Shown here in pieces: positions 58,736 to 64,000 of a stretch of 64,000 nt of DNA. Origin of the DNA: Kappaphycus alvarezii (lineage: Eukaryota; Rhodophyta; Florideophyceae; Gigartinales; Solieriaceae); the NCBI GenBank assembly GCA_002205965.3, contig NADL03000098.1:62001-126000 (forward strand), in the 5' to 3' direction. The position numbers and the translations under genes were made by a program. Below the pieces are notes generated by a model. It searched no databases, was not told where the DNA came from, and saw only the letters and a program-made list of their open reading frames with translations. Within the stretch, counting starts at the first letter, position 1. The number at the start of each line of letters is the position of its first letter.

Positions 58736-61700
58736 GTCCATCTACAGTCTTTTCTTGCGTTCTTGACGCTTTTAGCAGCGCATATAATCTGAAATAAATG
58801 ATTCATCAGGGGGGGGAATAAGGGAAGGTGGGAGTCAATTTCGAACCATAAACCTTCAATCAGCTCGAGGTGAAGAGCCTGTCCCTTTAGAGTTGGCCAC
58901 TTGAATAATAAATATTCTTTCTCTACCACTCCTAGGTCTCATCCTTGTCCGTTAAGGTCTACTGTAGCACTTTAGTCGCCTGCAACAACTACCATCTCGG
59001 GTACTCGGCGGTTTCTTTTCTGTTGACGCCATTTTACCCTATTAGAAATTTCATATGTTCCCTTAGTGGGCCAATCCAGTAATTAAGAGGTTTTTGTTGG
59101 CAGCCGTAACGAGGAAAATTGAAAATGACTTTTTCAAACAGCTGTTATATTGTAGCGAGTCGACCGTCTTTGCAAAAATTCGAGCCTAGTTCAATGGTTT
59201 AAACAAGCTTATTTGGTGATGAAATCAACGGATTTACAAATAGTCATCTTTCAAGGACTGGAGTATCGGCTATTGATCAATAAATTTCTCGAAACCTCAC
59301 ACGGAATCCTTCAATTTTACATGGTGTTCTCACTTTTTAAGTTCACCTGAAATCGTTGTTGATACATTGAAGTTCAGGGAGCAGATAGGAAGGGAGCAGA
59401 TAGAAAGTCAGACTGTGAATCAGGGAAATAGAATGCAGGATAACCATGAAAGGATTCCGAGAAGCTTTTAGGGATGAATTCAGAAAGACAAGAAACATAG
59501 TCAGGGGTATATTTGTGAATATAAGTTGATCATTTGTATATTCGAGCTAACAAGATGAGGCTAAAGTAGTATCTAGAGGGTTAATACTCTTAGAGACTAA
59601 CGAAAAATGAATATATTGCGTGGCATGAAAACAAGGCACACGCAGTTTAAAACAAAAAAGTATAGACAAAACAGTCGACAACACAACGAATAGCTCAGAA
59701 TACAGAAAAAATTGTGTGAAACTCGTTTTAGACTAACTTCCACACTATTTTGTAACATATAAATGATCAAATCAAAGGTCAGTTTTCTAGTACGAAGTAC
59801 TTCCACTCTTTTTTATACAACAGCGCTTCTAGACGCCGAAACCAACTGAGAATCTACAGTCTGCGTTGAGTACCGGATTGATAGAAATTTAATCTCTCCC
59901 TTTCAATAACTACTACCCTGGTACTATTGTACTTTAAATCAATTTAGATCTTGAGCCTGGGGTATAGATTATTCTGCAAGCTGTGATAATTACACAAAAT
60001 TTCTTCGAAGATTTTTGAAAATTTAGGGTGGTGAATTCCTAAAAAAGAATGAATAAAAAGCATCAAATAAAAGAAATGTTTCATAATATCTTAGATTGTT
60101 TCTAGATTAACGAATTAAGGGCTGAAGTTAGGCTTCTGGGGTTTTTCGGGTAACTTTTGTTCCAATCAACACATAATTCCATACAGTGTCTTATTGTCAC
60201 CTTTATAGTTCTCTGTTGTTGTATGATTATACAAACAGTAGCCGTTATGCATAAATATTATCTTATTGAGATTTTTTGTTAAGATTTTTTTATCTTGTTG
60301 AGATTTTTATCTTGCTGAGATATTTAATCATTCAAACGCTTTAATCCATGAAAATATTACAGTTTTGTATTATATAACCGTATTCTTTTTATAAATTGAC
60401 TCTAGTTGAAATAAGAAATCTAGTTACTATTAGTTTATCACAAAACAAAATAATTTAGATTTAAGAATTGTACATTAGCACCGAGGGAATTATTTTTGTT
60501 CAGACGACAAGTTTTCCGCTTACTGTGAAGATGGTCGAATTAATATTCAAAAATTTTCTTCAGGGTTTCTGTAGAGAAAAGATAGCATTGATACTTATTT
60601 GATAATTTTCAGCTTTTTATTTAGCTGTTACGTTACTTCAAAAGATAACATATATCAGTGGTTCAAATGATTGGTCCCTGCTGCTTATTAGATAGGCTAG
60701 AGCTAATTCTGTATATTTTTTTTGGTATAGGGTCATGAGGCGCATCACCGAGATGTTCATGCACGACTCTCGACAGTTCGGAATTGTATTTGAATGTGGA
60801 CATTTACCACAACGCGGACTTCTCATGTGTCCGTTGCTAATGCAATTCATATGTGGCAAGCAAGGAAACGCTGATTGTCGGTGCGACTACTTTGAATACA
60901 TTAGAATGCACATGGGCGATTTGTGGTAATGATGTAGTTAAATAGGACTAGCTATGAGGGAAAAGACCGAATCCAGATGGTAGAACATCAGTCCACACCA
61001 ACCAGTAAACTATTTCTGGCTCAGGTGAGGGTGTGGAGCTGGTGATCACGCAGTCTGAAGGTTGTTGTTAAACACAACTTCATCTTTTCTCCATTTGATT
61101 GGTCGACTCACTCAACAACCTTCCTCGTTTCATTCTGATATCAGTCCAACATCATTCCCGCATAGTCACCTGACTTCGAGGCTGAGGCTATCAAGGAAGC
61201 TATATCGAGTGATGGGGGACCAAAACAGGTCCAGATTCACCATTGATTATTGATAATCGAACGGAAGCAATAATTGGCCAATAAAAAGGGAAGACATTAG
61301 ATCGAGTGGCAGAACTATAATGGCCTGATGAGAGCAGTGTCAAGCAAGGTAAGGGTATCCATGCATGATTAGGATAATTATTGAAGACCTCAAAGGGGAT
61401 GACCTGAGGGACATGTCAAATGAACTGCTCCCTCCTGAGAACCTGTTTTCTCCGATTTCACGAATAGAAGTAACTCCTATGATGTCAAGGGCGGCGAGAC
61501 CTGATCTTTGCAAGAGGTGGGGGTATAGAAAAGAAAAGGGGTTTACAAATCAAGAAAGCATTGCCCGCGTACTACAAAAAATCTAAGGCAATCAGATACG
61601 CACTTGACTTGACTCGAGAAGTGGTCGTGTCTGGAATAAAATCAGTTGCCGCTGAAAAATCTGGTGCAACTAACAGTCTCAGTAATGCACCATCTACGAA

Positions 61701-62029
61701 CACTTTGCTGACCCAGTTGGAAGGGAGACTCACAGGCACGAGCTCACATTGACTGAAGGCAGCAACCGCAAACTGACAGCCCGCACATACAAAAAGCAAA
61801 TAAACGAATGGTTTTTGGCGGAAAAATAGGGAGCTTTCCAGCAAAGTAGCAGCCATCCCCAGTGAAGCCATCCAGGACGATCACAACTGGGATGGAAGTT
61901 TGTGCCGCTAGCCTTCGACTCACTTAGATCGCCGTCTGCGACGACGTCGAAGGTAATCGACGAATACGGGGTCGCTGTTGCAAACCGCAGCGGATGCTCG
62001 ACGGGAGGAGTGAAGTCTCGGCTTAATCA
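58736..62029. other. Mostly non-coding, AT-rich
   Basis: No gene is supported. TATCTT...TGAGATTTTT units of about 18-21 bp repeat four times at 60258-60322. Short ORFs at 60735-60929, 61365-61586 and 61561-61752 (+) have no recognisable family. Confidence 0.5.
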
Positions 62030-62120
62030 GCAGCTTAGTTATGCGGTTTGTTCACGTATGCCACGTCTGTAATATGAAGCGCCCCACAACATGCAGAGTT
62101 TAGCCACCCTATTCAAACTA
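62030..62120 (+). repeat. ~95-bp repeat shared with 18.0 kb
   Basis: See 18016-18112. It lies about 180 bp before the first gag-like frame of the copia fossil, where an LTR end would be expected, but the LTR itself cannot be delimited with only one end in the window. Confidence 0.6.
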
Positions 62121-62298
62121 ATTTTTGTTAGTTTTGTTACAGAGGGGTAATTCAGACTTTGCATGTTGCACCTGCATATGTCTGTGTAAAGTAAATCTAA
62201 GCTTAATGGTTTTTGGCCCTCACCATGGAACGACATGAATAACACGTAATCGTTCACTCCGTTCCACAAGGCCCTGTTAAAAAAGGCATTCACAAGAA

Positions 62299-64000
62299 AT
62301 GGCCAACAAAGTACAGAATCGTAGAAACGAAAGAGTAAGGGAACATAGAGGGACTATGGAGAGTAAAGGTAGTATCTCTACCCATGCGGTCAATGTGCTG
62401 TCTAAGTTAGTGACGAGGTTTAAAGACAGATCGGACAAGTTCGGCGGAGGCGAGGGCGATAATTGGGAAGACATATATGGAACGTACTTGAATTGTGTAA
62501 CTCAGTGGGGTGTCTCAGAGTATGCCGCTCTACGCAAATCGAGTTAATATCAGCAGGTTAAGCAGAAATTTACTTCAAGCGCAAGGTACAGGCCCAATAC
62601 TACATGCTTCAAGTCTCTCAATGATGTTAAACGTTTTATCACGGACAAATTTCATGGAAGGTAGGCACAGTAAGCTACTCTCGAATACCTTGACGCACTT
62701 TCCATGCAGAAACACGTGTTATCGTCTGGATCCTACCAAGTTGGCTTAAAGGCGGTACGCGACCTTATCATTAAGCACATGAACCTCGTTCCGAAGGAAA
62801 GGGAATCTGGCAGAGATCAGAAGCGCTGGTTGAAGAATGTAGTACGTTGTTACAAATGGTACCGGCTCACTACTGCAATGGAAAACGAGATGGAATTCGC
62901 CCAGATGTATGCAGTCCTCAAGTCGCAGGCTATCGAGGAGGACAAAGGTAGAGAGCTTAGGAGTCTCAGCACTTTCAACCACAAGGTCAGAGACAAGAGC
63001 GTTCGAGGCAAAAGGGTCTGGTTCTGGGACATATATGGTAAGGCAAAGGAAAATACAAAACATAAGCCATCAGGACATGGGAAATCTAAGGGGTTTACCG
63101 GATCCTGTTTTGGGTGTGATCGTCGCGGGTTTAAGCGTAGTGTTTTCCAAGTTGCTCGAAAAGCCAGGATTACACGAAATGCTGTGCGAAGGCCCTTAAA
63201 GCAAGTAACGAAGTAATTTCGCTATGGGAAGCATCCAAAGTCATTGATGAACTAGAGATACAGTACGGGGAGGATTGGGAGGAATTACTCATGGATGAGA
63301 CTAATAGCGAGATCAAAGGCAGCGAGGAATCTGTTGAGGAGGCTGAAGTAGGTCTTGCAACGTTACCGACCCCTCCTTCCGAAGGGTCAGGAACCGCAAG
63401 TGAGGACTGCGGATTTGTTCACCAATATGCGAACAACGATGGAACAGAGCCAATGTACATGAGTCCAACATAATTAATGACAATGTTGATGAGGTGCTGA
63501 ATGCCAGAAGCTCCACTGACACGGACACGATGCAAAATGCTCCAGAGATCCCTGATAACGCACCAGTCCTAGGAATCAATTCAAACTCATGTACGCACCT
63601 GAATTTTGAAGGGATATGTCTGGACACTGGCGCTGCAGCCTCCGTGTACGGACTACCTCAGGCGAGATCTTACGCAGAGTTCATGAATTTTCCCTTCAAG
63701 CTCGGAAAGTCCAACACGGTGTTCCGTTTTGGAGGACAAGTAACGTCGAGTATTGGTACTATTGTGGTTCGTATGCCTATACCAGGGCATTCCTTCATTG
63801 AGGTACGAGTTGACGTCGTCGCCTTTAACATTCCGATGTTACTTGGCCTTGATGCCTTAGACAAATTCGGTATATACGTGAATAAATTCAAGGACGTACT
63901 CGTCCACAACAAAGCAGAATGGAGTATACCGTTCACCAGAAAGCCTGGTCACGTATACCTCGAATGGGAGTCACAGATTCTCTTCTCAATTGCTGAGATT
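62299..64000 (+). mobile_element. Ty1/copia retrotransposon fossil, 5' part (runs off the window)
   Basis: A gag-like region (62299 to about 63200) with a zinc-knuckle trace (GSCFGCDRRGFKRS). An aspartic protease region follows (about 63600-63960: GICLDTGAAASVYGLPQARS, then SSIGTIVVRMP, LLGLDALDKFG). The wording of this protease matches the Ty1/copia type found in algae, fungi and oomycetes. Integrase and RT must lie beyond 64000. The visible part is broken at several places. Confidence 0.8.

Overview
This is a eukaryotic nuclear window made mostly of transposon remains. Two short GC-rich islands carry host-type genes, near 10.4-14.7 kb and 43.6-44.3 kb. The host genes look intron-poor. One is a TSG101/VPS23-like ESCRT-I gene and one is an alpha/beta hydrolase with a plausible plastid-targeting leader. 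That, with oomycete/alga-type retroelements, fits an alga, perhaps a florideophyte red alga. The organism call is an inference from composition and gene type and is not proven. I saw no tRNA, rRNA or CRISPR array.

Layout. 2.1-3.0 kb holds a decayed Tc1/mariner (DD34E) transposase. 3.25-8.97 kb holds a Ty3/gypsy fossil with two LTRs of about 530 bp plus an extra LTR fragment. 9.8-10.4 kb is full of TACTGTAC-type palindromic pentamers and leads into the TSG101-like gene (+). A degenerate ~64-bp minisatellite (11.7-12.2 kb) separates it from the convergent hydrolase gene (-) and a four-helix membrane protein gene (-). 15.2-17.7 kb holds a 3'-truncated non-LTR-type reverse transcriptase (-), followed by a + strand ORF with a 2A-like GVEENPGP motif. 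18.5-28 kb is AT-rich, with one PIF/Harbinger element (transposase + and partner protein -, tail to tail, 22.9-24.6 kb).

28.3-39.6 kb is a DNA transposon graveyard. It has three piggyBac-like copies (one nearly whole, 36.29-39.55 kb, with terminal inverted repeats and CTCATATGAG palindromes), a hAT transposase, and a second, different Tc1/mariner fragment abutting a piggyBac fragment. 40.9-43.5 kb is mostly non-coding with one new short repeat box. 43.6-44.3 kb is a proline-rich coiled-coil gene.

47.0-57 kb is one nested structure. A second non-LTR-type reverse transcriptase element (-) is split by a Ty3/gypsy fossil (49,256-56,636, - strand). That fossil has TG...CA LTRs of about 700 bp and a GGGTG target duplication. 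58.2-58.7 kb has an acidic coding remnant. The right edge (62.3-64.0 kb) is the gag-protease part of a Ty1/copia fossil that runs off the window. A ~95-bp stretch just before it recurs at 18.0 kb.

Almost every host gene and DNA transposon gene here reads as correct family sequence spread over two or three frames. This is either real decay or uncorrected single-base errors in the assembly, and it limits every start and end given for those genes. The most promising undescribed item is a ~45-bp box present five times (40.9 kb twice, 47.0, 49.0 and 56.9 kb), three of them in or beside the split reverse transcriptase element.
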